22,187 nucleotides of DNA from JBBQSN01 sp038213835 (lineage in GTDB: Bacteria; Actinomycetota; Actinomycetes; Actinomycetales; CAWJMD01): the NCBI GenBank assembly GCA_038213835.1, contig JBBQSN010000046.1, positions 1 through 22,187 of the forward strand, in the 5' to 3' direction. Below are positions 13,123-21,779 of this stretch, in pieces (within the stretch, counting starts at the first letter, position 1; the number at the start of each line of letters is the position of its first letter). Position numbers and translations under genes: made by a program. Below the pieces are notes generated by a model. The model did no database searches, had not been told where the DNA came from, and was given only the letters and a program-made list of their open reading frames with translations.

Positions 13123-15525
13123 ATGAACGCGCCCCTCACCCCAGCACCCCGGACGCCGTCCACGACCGACCGGCGCCGGAGCCGGCTCGACCGCGTCGAC
13201 GCGTGGTGGCGCGCCGCCAACTACCTGGCGGTCGGGCAGATCTACCTGCTGGACAACCCGTTGCTGCACGAGCCGTTGGCCGCCGAGCACGTCAAGCCAC
13301 GGCTGCTGGGCCACTGGGGGACCACGCCCGGGCTCAACTTCGTCTGGGCGCACCTGAACCGCATCATCGTCGAGCGCCGGCAGGAGGTCCTGTTCGTCAC
13401 CGGCCCGGGGCACGGCGGTCCGGCCGTCGTCGCGCAGGCGTGGATGGAGGGCACCTACAGCGAGGTCTACCCGGCCGTGGGCCAGGACGTGGACGGCCTG
13501 CGTGCCCTGATGCGGCAGTTCTCCTTCCCGGGTGGCATCCCGAGCCATGCGGCGCCCGAGACCCCGGGCTCGATGAACGAGGGCGGCGAGCTGGGCTACA
13601 GCCTCGCCCACGCCTACGGGGCCGCCTTCGACAACCCGGACCTGCTCGTCGCCTGCGTCATCGGTGACGGCGAGGCGGAGACCGGGGCACTGGCAGCGAG
13701 CTGGCACTCCACCGCGTTCCTCAACCCCCGCACCGACGGCGCGGTCCTGCCGGTGCTGCACCTCAACGGCTGGAAGATCGCGAACCCCACCGTCCTGGCG
13801 CGGATGCCGCAGGAGCAGCTCGTCTCGCTGCTCACGGGGTACGGGTTCCGGCCGTACCTGTTCACCGCCGACGCCGACGAGGACCACGCGGAGGTGCACG
13901 CGAGGATGGCTGAGATGCTCGACCAGGTCCTGGACGAGATCGGCCGGCTCCAGCACGAGGCGCGCTCGCACCACGGGCCGGTCACCCCACCTGCCTGGCC
14001 GGTGATCGTGCTGCGCACGCCGAAGGGCTGGACCGGGCCTGACGTCGTCGACCACCAGCAGGTGGAGGGCACCTTCCGTTCGCACCAGGTGCCGCTCGTC
14101 GACACACGGACCGACGCCGGTCACCGCGCCAGGCTCGAGGAGTGGATGCGCAGCTACCGACCCGAGGAGCTCTTCGACCACGAAGGTCGGCTCCTGGCCG
14201 ACCTGGACGACCTGTGCCCCGTCGGCGACCTTCGGATGAGCGCCAGCCCGCACGCCAACGGAGGTCACGTCCGACGACCGCTCGTCCTGCCCGACCTCGA
14301 CGACCACGCCGTGCCCGTCACCATCCCCGGCGCGCAGGACCACTCCCCCACAGGCGCTCTCGGCGGTTGGGTCAGGGACGTCATCCGTGCGAACCCCCGT
14401 ACGTTCCTGATGACCAGTCCGGACGAGACGGCCTCGAACCGGCTCCAGGCCGTCTTCGAGGTGACCTCGCGCCGGTGGCTCGGACGGACCACTGACGACG
14501 ACGTCGCCCTGGGGCAGGACGGCCGGGTGCTGGAGATCCTGTCCGAGCACCTGTGCCAGGGCTGGCTCGAGGGCTACACCCTGACCGGACGGCACGGGAT
14601 CTTCAACTGCTACGAGGCGTTCGTGCACATCGTCGACTCCATGGTCAACCAGCACGCCAAGTGGCTGCAGAACAGCAAGCGGCTCGACTGGCGGCCCCCC
14701 GTGTCCTCTCTGAACTACCTTCTGTCCAGTCACGTCTGGCGTCAGGACCACAACGGGTTTTCCCACCAGGACCCCGGCTTCATCGACCACGTGGTCAACA
14801 ATAAGGCGGACGTGGTGCGGGTCTACCTGCCGCCAGACGTCAACACGCTGCTCCAGACGATGGACCACTGCCTGCGCACCACGGACACGGTCAACGTCGT
14901 CGTCGCCGGCAAGAACCCCATGCCCGCGTGGCTCGGTCCCCATCAGGCGGCCGAGCACTGTCGGCGCGGCCTGGGCGTGTGGGAGTGGGCCGGGCACCTC
15001 GACGACGGCGAGCCGGACGTCGTCCTCGGGTGCGCCGGCGACGTCCCGACCCTCGAGGTCCTCGCTGCCGCGCAGCTGCTGCGCGACCACCTGCCGGACC
15101 TACGGGTCAGGGTGGTGAACGTCGTCGACCTGATGCGCCTGCAGGACGAGCGCGAGCACCCGCACGGCATGTCCGACACCGACTTCGACGCGGCGTTCAC
15201 GACCTCTGCGCCGGTGATCTTCGCGTACCACGGCTATCCGACCCTCATCCACCGGCTCACCTACCGACGGACCAACCACCAGAACCTGCACGTGCGCGGC
15301 TACAAGGAGGAGGGGACGACCACCACCCCGTTCGACATGGTGCGGCTCAACGACCTGGACCGCTTCGGTCTCGTCCGGGACGTCATCGACCGCGTGCCCG
15401 GCCTCGCCGACCGCGCGGGGCACGTCCGTTCCGAGATGGGACGGCTGCGCGACGACGCCGTGCGCTGGACCCGCGAGCACGGCGAGGACGCCCCCGGCAT
15501 CCGTGACTGGCGGTGGCGCGGGTGA
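13123..15525 (+). CDS. xfp: xylulose-5-phosphate/fructose-6-phosphate phosphoketolase
   Basis: An 800-residue TPP enzyme that splits xylulose-5-phosphate or fructose-6-phosphate with phosphate to give acetyl-phosphate and an aldose phosphate. Family signatures are all present: WRAANYLAVGQIYL (29-42), TGPGHGGPAVVAQAWMEG (93-110), FSFPGGIPSHAAPETPGS (133-150), the TPP motif IGDGEAETG (180-188), and later GRHGIFNCYEAFVHIVDSM, LSSHVWRQDHNGFSHQDPG and VVAGKNPMP. The length is typical. I take ATG 13123 because homology begins soon after it; it lacks a clear ribosome site, and ATG 13075 is possible. The acetate kinase gene overlaps its stop. The gene is divergent from the frameshifted oxidase. Confidence 0.95.
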   Translation: MNAPLTPAPRTPSTTDRRRSRLDRVDAWWRAANYLAVGQIYLLDNPLLHEPLAAEHVKPRLLGHWGTTPGLNFVWAHLNRIIVERRQEVLFVTGPGHGGPAVVAQAWMEGTYSEVYPAVGQDVDGLRALMRQFSFPGGIPSHAAPETPGSMNEGGELGYSLAHAYGAAFDNPDLLVACVIGDGEAETGALAASWHSTAFLNPRTDGAVLPVLHLNGWKIANPTVLARMPQEQLVSLLTGYGFRPYLFTADADEDHAEVHARMAEMLDQVLDEIGRLQHEARSHHGPVTPPAWPVIVLRTPKGWTGPDVVDHQQVEGTFRSHQVPLVDTRTDAGHRARLEEWMRSYRPEELFDHEGRLLADLDDLCPVGDLRMSASPHANGGHVRRPLVLPDLDDHAVPVTIPGAQDHSPTGALGGWVRDVIRANPRTFLMTSPDETASNRLQAVFEVTSRRWLGRTTDDDVALGQDGRVLEILSEHLCQGWLEGYTLTGRHGIFNCYEAFVHIVDSMVNQHAKWLQNSKRLDWRPPVSSLNYLLSSHVWRQDHNGFSHQDPGFIDHVVNNKADVVRVYLPPDVNTLLQTMDHCLRTTDTVNVVVAGKNPMPAWLGPHQAAEHCRRGLGVWEWAGHLDDGEPDVVLGCAGDVPTLEVLAAAQLLRDHLPDLRVRVVNVVDLMRLQDEREHPHGMSDTDFDAAFTTSAPVIFAYHGYPTLIHRLTYRRTNHQNLHVRGYKEEGTTTTPFDMVRLNDLDRFGLVRDVIDRVPGLADRAGHVRSEMGRLRDDAVRWTREHGEDAPGIRDWRWRG

Positions 15526-16664
15526 GGGTCCTCACCGTCAACGCCGGCTCCAGCAGCCTCAAGCTCCGGGTCCTGGACGGCACCGAGGTCATCGCGAGCG
15601 ACGACGCCGGCCCCGACGCCATCGACGACACCCTGCGAGACCTCTTGCAGCGCAGCGGGCCCGTGGCCGGCGTCGGGCACAGGGTCGTGCACGGCGGCTC
15701 CCGCCACATCGCACCGGAGCTGGTCGACGACGCACTGGTCGCAGACCTCGAGGCCCTCACGCCGCTCGCGCCCCTGCACCAGCCCGCAGCGCTGGCCGGC
15801 ATCACCGCCGCTCGGACGGTGCTCCCGGGCGTGCCGTCCGTGGCATGCTTCGACACCGCGTTCCACCACGACCTGCCTGTCGCATCGGCCACCTACGCGG
15901 TGCCGGTCGCCTGGCGAGAACGATTCGGTCTGAGGCGGTTCGGCGCCCACGGGCTGTCGTACGCGTACGCATCGCGCCGGGTCGTCGAGCTCGTCCCGGA
16001 CGCCCGCCGCGTCGTGGTCGCCCACGTCGGCTCGGGGGCATCGGTCTGCGCCGTGCTGGACGGACGGTCGGTCGACACGACGATGGGGTTCACGCCGTCC
16101 GGCGGCGTCGTCATGTCCACCCGCTCGGGCGACCTCGACCCCGGGATGCTCCTGTGGCTGCAGTCGCACGGCGGACTGTCCGTCGAGGAGGTCCTCGACG
16201 GGGTGGACCGGCACGGCGGGCTCACCGGGCTGGCCGGTACCGGTGACGTGCGGGAGCTCGAGCAGCGCACGGACGATCCGACGGTCCGTGCGGCCCTCGA
16301 CGTCTATGTGCACCGGCTCGCCTCCGCGGTCGCCTCGATGACGGTCTCGCTGGGCGGGCTGGAGGTGCTGGTGCTGACCGGCGGCGTGGCCGAACGGTCG
16401 GCGTGGGTCCGCGCCCACCTCGCGCGACGGCTGGCGCACCTGGGGGTCCGGCTCGACGAGGCCCGCGAGGTACCGACCGACGCAGACACCGAGGTCACGG
16501 GCGAGGGGGCGACCGTCCGCAGCCTGGTGCTCCACGCCCGCGAGGACGTCGAGCTGGCCCGCGCGGTGCTCGACCTGACCGGTCACAGCACCGGTCGACC
16601 CCCGGTGACCTCGATCCGCGCGCCGGAGATGTCGCTGCCGTCGTCGCAGGCCAGCAGCACGTAG
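15522..16664 (+). CDS. ackA: acetate kinase
   Basis: A protein of about 380 residues that transfers phosphate from acetyl-phosphate to ADP. Motifs are VNAGSSSLKL at the start, GHRVVHGG, CFDTAFH, FGAHGLSY, HVGSGAS, GFTPSGGVVMSTRSGDLDP and TGGVAERS. I choose GTG 15522, whose GTGA overlaps the phosphoketolase stop; GTG 15513 would add three residues. Tight coupling to xfp makes the classic phosphoketolase-acetate kinase pathway yielding ATP. The family usually ends near ELARAVLDL (about 16577). The last 26 or so residues here are unusual and run antisense across a short-chain dehydrogenase remnant, so the natural stop may have been lost. Confidence 0.93.
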   Translation: MRVLTVNAGSSSLKLRVLDGTEVIASDDAGPDAIDDTLRDLLQRSGPVAGVGHRVVHGGSRHIAPELVDDALVADLEALTPLAPLHQPAALAGITAARTVLPGVPSVACFDTAFHHDLPVASATYAVPVAWRERFGLRRFGAHGLSYAYASRRVVELVPDARRVVVAHVGSGASVCAVLDGRSVDTTMGFTPSGGVVMSTRSGDLDPGMLLWLQSHGGLSVEEVLDGVDRHGGLTGLAGTGDVRELEQRTDDPTVRAALDVYVHRLASAVASMTVSLGGLEVLVLTGGVAERSAWVRAHLARRLAHLGVRLDEAREVPTDADTEVTGEGATVRSLVLHAREDVELARAVLDLTGHSTGRPPVTSIRAPEMSLPSSQASST

Positions 16665-16690
16665 GCCTCAGCCAGCTCGGTGCTCGGGCG
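16583..16690 (-). pseudogene. C-terminal remnant of a short-chain dehydrogenase/reductase
   Basis: The minus strand encodes ELAEAYVLLACDDGSDISG followed by ARIEVTGGRPVL and a TGA at 16583. This matches the end of classical SDR proteins, in which an A-YVFLASD-S-ITG-VL-VTGG pattern closes the Rossmann fold. Only about 35 residues remain, and upstream of them lies the end of the LOV-GGDEF gene. It overlaps the 3' end of ackA on the opposite strand. It has no start and cannot be functional. Confidence 0.6.
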
Positions 16691-16708
16691 GTCTCTGCTG
16701 CTGCGTCC

Positions 16709-18967
16709 TCATCGCTGCTGCGGGGACCGGGACCGGTGCTTCCTGGCGTACATGCGCAGGTCCGCCTCGTGCAGCAACGCGCCGAAGTCGGCCCCGTCGG
16801 TCGGGCACACGGCGATCCCGATGCTGGCCAAGACGTCCACGTGGCGGCCGCCCAGGACCACGGGTTCGCACACCGCGCCCTCCAGCGCCACGGCCACCCG
16901 GCGCGCGTGCTCCTGCGCCGACCCAGGATCCAGACCGACCAGGGCCACGAGGAACTCGTCGCCCCCGAGGCGGGCGAGCAGATCCGACCGGCGCAGTCGC
17001 GACGCCAGGCGTCCTCCCACGACGCGCAGCAGCTCGTCACCGGTGGTGTGGCCGAGCTCGTCGTTGACCGCCTTGAACCCGTCGAGGTCGAGGAACAGCA
17101 GCGCCAGCGCGCTGCCGGTCACCCGGGCGTCCCACAGAGCGGCCTCGATGCGTTCCTCGAGACGGCGCCTGTTCATCAGGCCGGTGAGCGGGTCGCTCCA
17201 GGCGAGCTGCTCGATCCGGGCCAGGTAGCTGCGCGCGCGGTCGCGCTCCTTCAGCAGCTCGCGCTCGGCGTCCACCCGGGCGGTGACGTCGTTCTGCACC
17301 CCGATGTACTGCACGAGGCGCCCGTCGGCGTCGATCACCGGCGCGAGATGGATCTCGTTCCACCACGGCTCACGGTCCGGGCCGCGATGGTTCAGCAGGG
17401 TCTCGCGGATCTCCTCACCACCGCTGATCCCCTCCCGGATCCTGCGCACCGCCTCCGGGTCGCTGTCGGGCCCTTGGAGGAAGCGGCAGTTGCGGCCGAG
17501 GAGCTGCTGTCGCGCGAAGCCGGCGAGCTGCTCGAACGCCGCGTTCACGTACACCAGGGGCTGGTCGGGCGACCGCATGTCGGCGATGGTGACGCCGCTG
17601 GTGGTCGCGGCGAGGGCGCTCTGCAGCAGGTTGTCCTCGGCGACGGGCACGGCCTCGGCGCGGTTCGCGCGTGGAGAGGATCGGGCAGGGCCGTGCTCGA
17701 GAGCGAGCCCCGCCGACGGGGCGGTGTCCTGCGGGCGGCGGGGGACGACCCGAGAGAGCAGCGAGAGAGCGGCCTGCACCACCGTCTCGCGTTCGTAGGT
17801 GAGCGCGAACTCGAAGGTCCGTTCCATGTCGGGACCGGTGTCACCGAGGTCCCGCGCCAGCAACGCCGCGCTGAAGTGGGGTGCCAGGACGACGACGTCC
17901 CACTCGCCGAGAACCGGATCGTCCGCGGTGAGACTGGCGCCACGCAGTCCGGGAACCGGCTCCTCGGGCAGATCCGCACCGAGGGCGCAGACGAAGCCCG
18001 TGTGCTCGACGAGGTCCCGGTACCGCAGCCGGGTGGCCGCGGTGAGGTGCTGGGCCTCCTGGAACGTCGAGGCCACCACGCAGGTCTTGCCCAGCCGGAT
18101 CGCGTCGCGCTCCAGGTGCTTGCTGACCTCGACCAGCAACGCCTTGGACCCACGCCGAAGCGGCAGGTCGGCCGGGATGCACCCGAAGGGCGAGGCCAAC
18201 CGTCCTGCGTCCGAGCTGGACGGGCTCGCCGGCAGGACCAGCTCGCCGACGGGATACCCGGTGGCCGGGCCGTCCTGCGGGCGGCCGAAGAACCACCCCT
18301 GTCCCAGGGACGCGCCCAGGGAGGCAGCGGTGTGCACGTGCGCCTCGGTCTCGATGCCCTCGGCCAGCAGCACCGCTCCTGTCCGTTCGGCGTACGCGTT
18401 GACGGCGTTCATGATCTCGGCGATCTCCGGTCCGGGTCGCCCCTGGACCAGGCTGAGGTCGAGCTTGACCACGTCCGGGCGCAGCAACGGCATGAACGCC
18501 AGGGACGCCGTGTCGGCGCCGACGTCGTCCAACGCGATACCCCACCCGAGCTCGCGCACGCGTCCGACGGTGCGCAGCAGCTCAGCCGGGCGAGCCGCCA
18601 GCGCGCGCTCAGTGATCTCCAGCACGACCCGCAGGTCCCCGGGCGCCTCGGCGGCGATCTGCACCAGCTGTTCCAGCGGAGCACTGTCCAGGACCTCGGG
18701 CTCGACGTTGACGAACAGCGTGAGCGGCGCGACCAGCCCCACCTCGGCGGCGCCGGTGAGCGCCGCCGCCCGGCAGGCCTCGTCCAGCTCGGCGAGCAGC
18801 CCCGCGGCACGAGCAGCGCAGAAGAGGGCGGCCGGGCTCTCGAGCGGGCCCCGCGGGCCACGGGCGAGCGCCTCGTACGCCACCACCCTCCCGGTGTCGA
18901 GCTCGATGATGGGCTGGAAGACGCTACGGACCCGACGGTCTCGCAACACTGCGTAGATCATGGACAT
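16709..18967 (-). CDS. EAL-DICT-LOV-GGDEF protein, predicted blue-light-responsive c-di-GMP enzyme
   Basis: A 752-residue soluble protein. EAL domain (about 1-245): YEALARG (EAL 32-34), NVEPE, LEITE, LDDVGAD (146-152), VKLD, AEGIET and GQGWFFGRP, so the phosphodiesterase site looks intact. DICT-type sensory domain (about 270-415), starting at RRGSKALLVEVSKHLERDAI. LOV domain (about 450-565) with the photoactive cysteine in GRNCRFLQG (C494), NEIHLAPV and YIGVQNDVT. GGDEF domain (about 585-745) with RLGGDEF (668-672) and the inhibitory RRSD (659-662) at the right spacing. It could both make and break c-di-GMP, switched by flavin photochemistry. I start at ATG 18967; ATG 18961 is two codons later. 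No signal peptide or membrane helix is present. Confidence 0.92.
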   Translation of the reverse strand: MSMIYAVLRDRRVRSVFQPIIELDTGRVVAYEALARGPRGPLESPAALFCAARAAGLLAELDEACRAAALTGAAEVGLVAPLTLFVNVEPEVLDSAPLEQLVQIAAEAPGDLRVVLEITERALAARPAELLRTVGRVRELGWGIALDDVGADTASLAFMPLLRPDVVKLDLSLVQGRPGPEIAEIMNAVNAYAERTGAVLLAEGIETEAHVHTAASLGASLGQGWFFGRPQDGPATGYPVGELVLPASPSSSDAGRLASPFGCIPADLPLRRGSKALLVEVSKHLERDAIRLGKTCVVASTFQEAQHLTAATRLRYRDLVEHTGFVCALGADLPEEPVPGLRGASLTADDPVLGEWDVVVLAPHFSAALLARDLGDTGPDMERTFEFALTYERETVVQAALSLLSRVVPRRPQDTAPSAGLALEHGPARSSPRANRAEAVPVAEDNLLQSALAATTSGVTIADMRSPDQPLVYVNAAFEQLAGFARQQLLGRNCRFLQGPDSDPEAVRRIREGISGGEEIRETLLNHRGPDREPWWNEIHLAPVIDADGRLVQYIGVQNDVTARVDAERELLKERDRARSYLARIEQLAWSDPLTGLMNRRRLEERIEAALWDARVTGSALALLFLDLDGFKAVNDELGHTTGDELLRVVGGRLASRLRRSDLLARLGGDEFLVALVGLDPGSAQEHARRVAVALEGAVCEPVVLGGRHVDVLASIGIAVCPTDGADFGALLHEADLRMYARKHRSRSPQQR

Positions 18968-19151
18968 CCCAACGGAGACGACGGCTCTTGCCCCGTCATC
19001 GGCGGGATCAGGGTCCGCCTTGATCGAACCGCCGGCAGCGGCGGGGAGGACGTGACCGTGTCGCGTCAGCGGGACCGCGAGAGGTTGCGCGCGGGGGCCG
19101 ACGGGTACGACGCGCTCACCGGCCGCACCCGGGCGCATCCGCGGGGGCACG

Positions 19152-19643
19152 ATGGGCGGAAGCATCAGCATGAGCATGGACGCGTCTGCGCACCCCGGGG
19201 CCGGTCGGGCGTTCGACACCTACGTCGTGAACGAGGTCGCCGAGCTGCTGCTGATGCGACGGGCCTTCTCCCACCGGCCGGACCCCGGCGTCTGGACGTC
19301 GTCGCTGCACGGTCACCGGGAGCCGCACCAGGGGCCGGTCGAGACCGCCCAGCACCTCGCACTGACGACCCTCGGCATGCGGCTCCTGGACGTCACGGTG
19401 GTGGTGCCGAGCGCACGGCTCCAGGCGCCCGGCTGCCCGGACGAGGAGCCCGAACCGGGCAGCATCCTGCTGGCACGGACGTCCCGCAGGGTCCTGACGC
19501 CGGACCCGACCTGCTACGACGACGCGAGCTGGGTCAGCTGGGACACCGGCGTCCACCTGCCGGTGGCAGGTCACGGGCTGGGAGCCGTCCTCGTACCCGA
19601 CGAGGTGCGCCTCGCCGTGGCAGCGCTGACCCGCACGCTGTGA
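19152..19643 (+). CDS. hypothetical protein
   Basis: A 163-residue protein with strong third-position G/C, divergent from the EAL-DICT-LOV-GGDEF gene. ATG 19152 has GGGGG a few bases upstream; ATG 19170 or 19176 are alternatives. The N-terminal part (FDTYVVNEVAELLLMRRAFS) looks helical, and the middle has a probable strand (LLDVTVVVPSARL). It has no signal peptide, membrane segment or motif I recognise. A pairing with the light-sensing gene is only a guess from position. Confidence 0.6.
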   Translation: MGGSISMSMDASAHPGAGRAFDTYVVNEVAELLLMRRAFSHRPDPGVWTSSLHGHREPHQGPVETAQHLALTTLGMRLLDVTVVVPSARLQAPGCPDEEPEPGSILLARTSRRVLTPDPTCYDDASWVSWDTGVHLPVAGHGLGAVLVPDEVRLAVAALTRTL

Positions 19644-19649
19644 CGGCGG

Positions 19650-19671
19650 CGCGGTCGGTCGTGCGACCGCG
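19650..19671. terminator. hairpin between convergent genes
   Basis: CGCGGTCG and CGACCGCG form a perfect 8-bp stem with a 6-base loop (GTCGTG). It sits between the hypothetical gene ending at 19643 and the small acidic protein gene ending at 19681, so it could stop transcription from both sides. Confidence 0.55.
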
Positions 19672-19680
19672 ACCAGTGAC

Positions 19681-19830
19681 TCAGTCCGGCGCCGGCTGTG
19701 CGCCGTCCTGGTCTCCGCCCTCGTAGGTGGCGTCCTCCGGCTGCTCCTGGTCGCCCTCGACCCGCAGTGACCGCGGCTCTGCCGTCCCGTTCTCGCGCTC
19801 GTCCTGACCGATCTCGTCCTGTTCGCTCAT
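19681..19830 (-). CDS. small acidic hydrophilic protein
   Basis: A 49-residue protein rich in D, E, Q and G, starting MSEQDEIGQDEREN and ending GAQPAPD, with no hydrophobic stretch. It is probably disordered. The ATG at 19830 overlaps the stop of the HAD gene (ATGA), indicating coupled translation. The reading frame is supported by that overlap and by the convergent hairpin just beyond its stop. No function can be assigned. Confidence 0.55.
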   Translation of the reverse strand: MSEQDEIGQDERENGTAEPRSLRVEGDQEQPEDATYEGGDQDGAQPAPD

Positions 19831-20615
19831 GAGCCCACCGTGCCGCATCCGGACGGGGCCCGCCATCGCAGGTGGTGTGCCGGCGACGAGCTGTGGGCGA
19901 CGGCCGGTGGCCGACCTGCACCGGTCAGCACCCCCACCAGCGCGGGGAGCTCCCCCATCCGCGTGATGACCGTTCCCGCCCCGGCGGCCAGCAGCGCCTC
20001 GGCCGGCGTCCGCGTCGGACCACCGGAGCTGAAGCCGATCACGCTCGCCCCTGCAGCCACCCCGGCGCGCACTCCGGTGACGGTGTCCTCCACCACGGCG
20101 CACCGCGCCGGGTCCACCCCGAGCGCAGCCGCCGCCGCGAGGTAGACGTCCGGGGACGGCTTGCTGCGCGGGGTGTCCATGCCGCTGAAGAGCGACCCGC
20201 CGAACGCGTCCAGCAGACCGGTCTTCGCGAGCTGCAGCCGCACCTTCGGCAGGTCGGCACCCGAGGCGCAGGCGATCCGGCCGTCGTAGGCCGCCGCGAT
20301 CGCGCGGACGACGACCGACGCACCGGGGACCTCCACGAGATCCCGCTCCAGCGCTGCGTTCCGACGGGTCCGGAAGCCCAGCAGCCAGCTCTCGTCGGGT
20401 CGAACGCCCGTGTGCTCCTCGATGACCGACAGCTCGTCCTTGAGCGCCTTGCCGACGAACAGCCGGACGCACTCGTCCGGTGCGACGTCCCACCCCAGCT
20501 CGACCAGCATCGACCTCAGCAGGCCGTTCGTGATCGGCTCGGAGTCGACGAGCACGCCGTCGCAGTCGAACAGCACGGCCTCGAACGGGAGCGGATCGGA
20601 AGGGGTGGTCGGCAC
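19827..20615 (-). CDS. HAD superfamily phosphatase, beta-phosphoglucomutase-like subfamily
   Basis: A 262-residue protein. I start at GTG 20615 because GGGGA lies just upstream and upstream starts would run into the previous gene. Motif I is LFDCDGVLVDSE (nucleophile D and acid D near residue 15), followed by a helical cap domain, motif II CASGADLPK, motif III SKPSPDVYL (lysine) and motif IV VVEDTVTG. This set is typical of family IA phosphatases acting on sugar phosphates, such as 2-deoxyglucose-6-phosphate phosphatase or beta-phosphoglucomutase. The last 40 residues or so (after VLTGAG) are low-complexity and beyond the usual domain end. It follows the MDR gene by 55 bases and overlaps the acidic protein gene. 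Confidence 0.88.
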   Translation of the reverse strand: MPTTPSDPLPFEAVLFDCDGVLVDSEPITNGLLRSMLVELGWDVAPDECVRLFVGKALKDELSVIEEHTGVRPDESWLLGFRTRRNAALERDLVEVPGASVVVRAIAAAYDGRIACASGADLPKVRLQLAKTGLLDAFGGSLFSGMDTPRSKPSPDVYLAAAAALGVDPARCAVVEDTVTGVRAGVAAGASVIGFSSGGPTRTPAEALLAAGAGTVITRMGELPALVGVLTGAGRPPAVAHSSSPAHHLRWRAPSGCGTVGS

Positions 20616-20670
20616 GGTCCCCGAACCTACTGGGGTCGTGCCCCGATCCGCCCGCGACCCCCGGGGTCGG

Positions 20671-21606
20671 TCAGGGGACGAGGACGACCTTGCCCCGGGC
20701 CCGACCTGCGGCCACGTGCTCGTGCGCCCCACGGACGTCGTCGAGCGCGAACGCCCGGTCCAGCTCGACGCCGAGGCGTCCGTCCGCCACCAGGTCGAGC
20801 AGCTCGGCGCGCGCGGCCGACCGGACCCGCGTGCCCGGATCGGCGCCGGGGCCGCCGCCCAGCAGCCGGATGTCCAGACCGGGCCCCCGCCGGAACGCCG
20901 CGACGCTCGCGATCCGCGACCTGTCCGCGACCAGCTCCAGGCTGACGTCGACCGCCTCGTCCGTGCCCACCGTGTCGAGCGCGACGTCGACGCCCCCTTG
21001 GGCGAGCGCGCGCACCCGGTCGGCCAGCCCTGGTCCGTACCCGACCGGTTCGGCGCCGAGCGCCCGCACCGCCTCGCGCCGCCCCGAGCTCGCCGTCCCC
21101 AGCACCCTGGCGCCTCTCGCCACGAGCAGCTGGACGGCCATCGCCCCCACGCCGCCGGACGCCCCGTGCAGGAGGACCGTGTCGCCGGCCGACACCCCGG
21201 TGGCGTCCAGCAGGTGCGCCGCCGTGACCCCGACGAGCATCAGGCCCGCCCCCTGCTCGAACGACAGCGCGGACGGCTTCGCGAACACGTCGTCGACCGG
21301 GACCACGAGGCGCTCCGCGTAGCCACCGGTGACCCGGTAGGCGATCACCGCGTCGCCGACCGACCAGCCCTCGACACCGGGACCGACCTCGCTCACCACC
21401 CCGGAGACCTCGAACCCCAGCCGCTTCGGCAGCGTCGACGGGTCGGTGCCGAACGTCCCGTCGTAGGACTTGAGGTCGGCGGGGTTCACCCCCGAGGCGC
21501 GCACCTCTATCACGACCTCGCCCTCGCGTGGCAGTGCGTCGTCGACGTCCACCACCGCCAGGACCTCCGGACCGCCGAACCCCGTCGCCACCACCGCTCT
21601 GCTCAT
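20671..21606 (-). CDS. zinc-less MDR family NADP-dependent oxidoreductase (quinone oxidoreductase-like)
   Basis: A 311-residue protein starting at ATG 21606 (MSRAVVATGFGGPEVL). The N-terminal GroES-like domain shows VRASGVNPADLK and GFEVSGVVSEVGPGV but lacks the zinc-binding cysteines. The Rossmann domain carries VLLHGASGGVGAMAVQLL, the NADPH-binding glycine motif, followed by ARVLGTASSGRR. The protein ends GKVVLVP, the usual close of the family. Members reduce quinones or enones with NADPH. An in-frame extension upstream to 21783 exists but has no similarity to the family. It probably shares a transcript with the HAD gene. Confidence 0.9.
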   Translation of the reverse strand: MSRAVVATGFGGPEVLAVVDVDDALPREGEVVIEVRASGVNPADLKSYDGTFGTDPSTLPKRLGFEVSGVVSEVGPGVEGWSVGDAVIAYRVTGGYAERLVVPVDDVFAKPSALSFEQGAGLMLVGVTAAHLLDATGVSAGDTVLLHGASGGVGAMAVQLLVARGARVLGTASSGRREAVRALGAEPVGYGPGLADRVRALAQGGVDVALDTVGTDEAVDVSLELVADRSRIASVAAFRRGPGLDIRLLGGGPGADPGTRVRSAARAELLDLVADGRLGVELDRAFALDDVRGAHEHVAAGRARGKVVLVP

Positions 21607-21779
21607 GCCGGCGACAACCTCGGCGGCGCGTGCGGGCATTCCGTGCGCGCGGGCAGGACGGACCAACCTCCCGCGCGTGCGGTCGCCGTACTCCGCCGGG
21701 ATCCGGACGGACAGGGCGACGGTGAGCCCGCCGAGTGTGACGCTCGGGCGCGACGCGCCGGCGTGTCGCGGAGGGCGGC

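Noticed and set aside
12970..15090. Long open frame (706 codons) on the minus strand opposite phosphoketolase
   Set aside because: Antisense shadow: the + strand carries every phosphoketolase motif, while the minus frame has none.
16403..19726. Very long open frame (over 1100 codons) on the + strand opposite the EAL-DICT-LOV-GGDEF gene
   Set aside because: Low-complexity composition rich in R, G, H, Q and D, no domain, and complete overlap with a gene full of conserved motifs. It is a typical antisense shadow in GC-rich DNA.
21718..21741. ECF41-like boxes (GTCACA and CGTC) on the minus strand upstream of the MDR oxidoreductase gene
   Set aside because: The spacer is 14 bases instead of the 16 in the two good sites on the same measure, and it is over 100 bases from the start. 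Probably chance.
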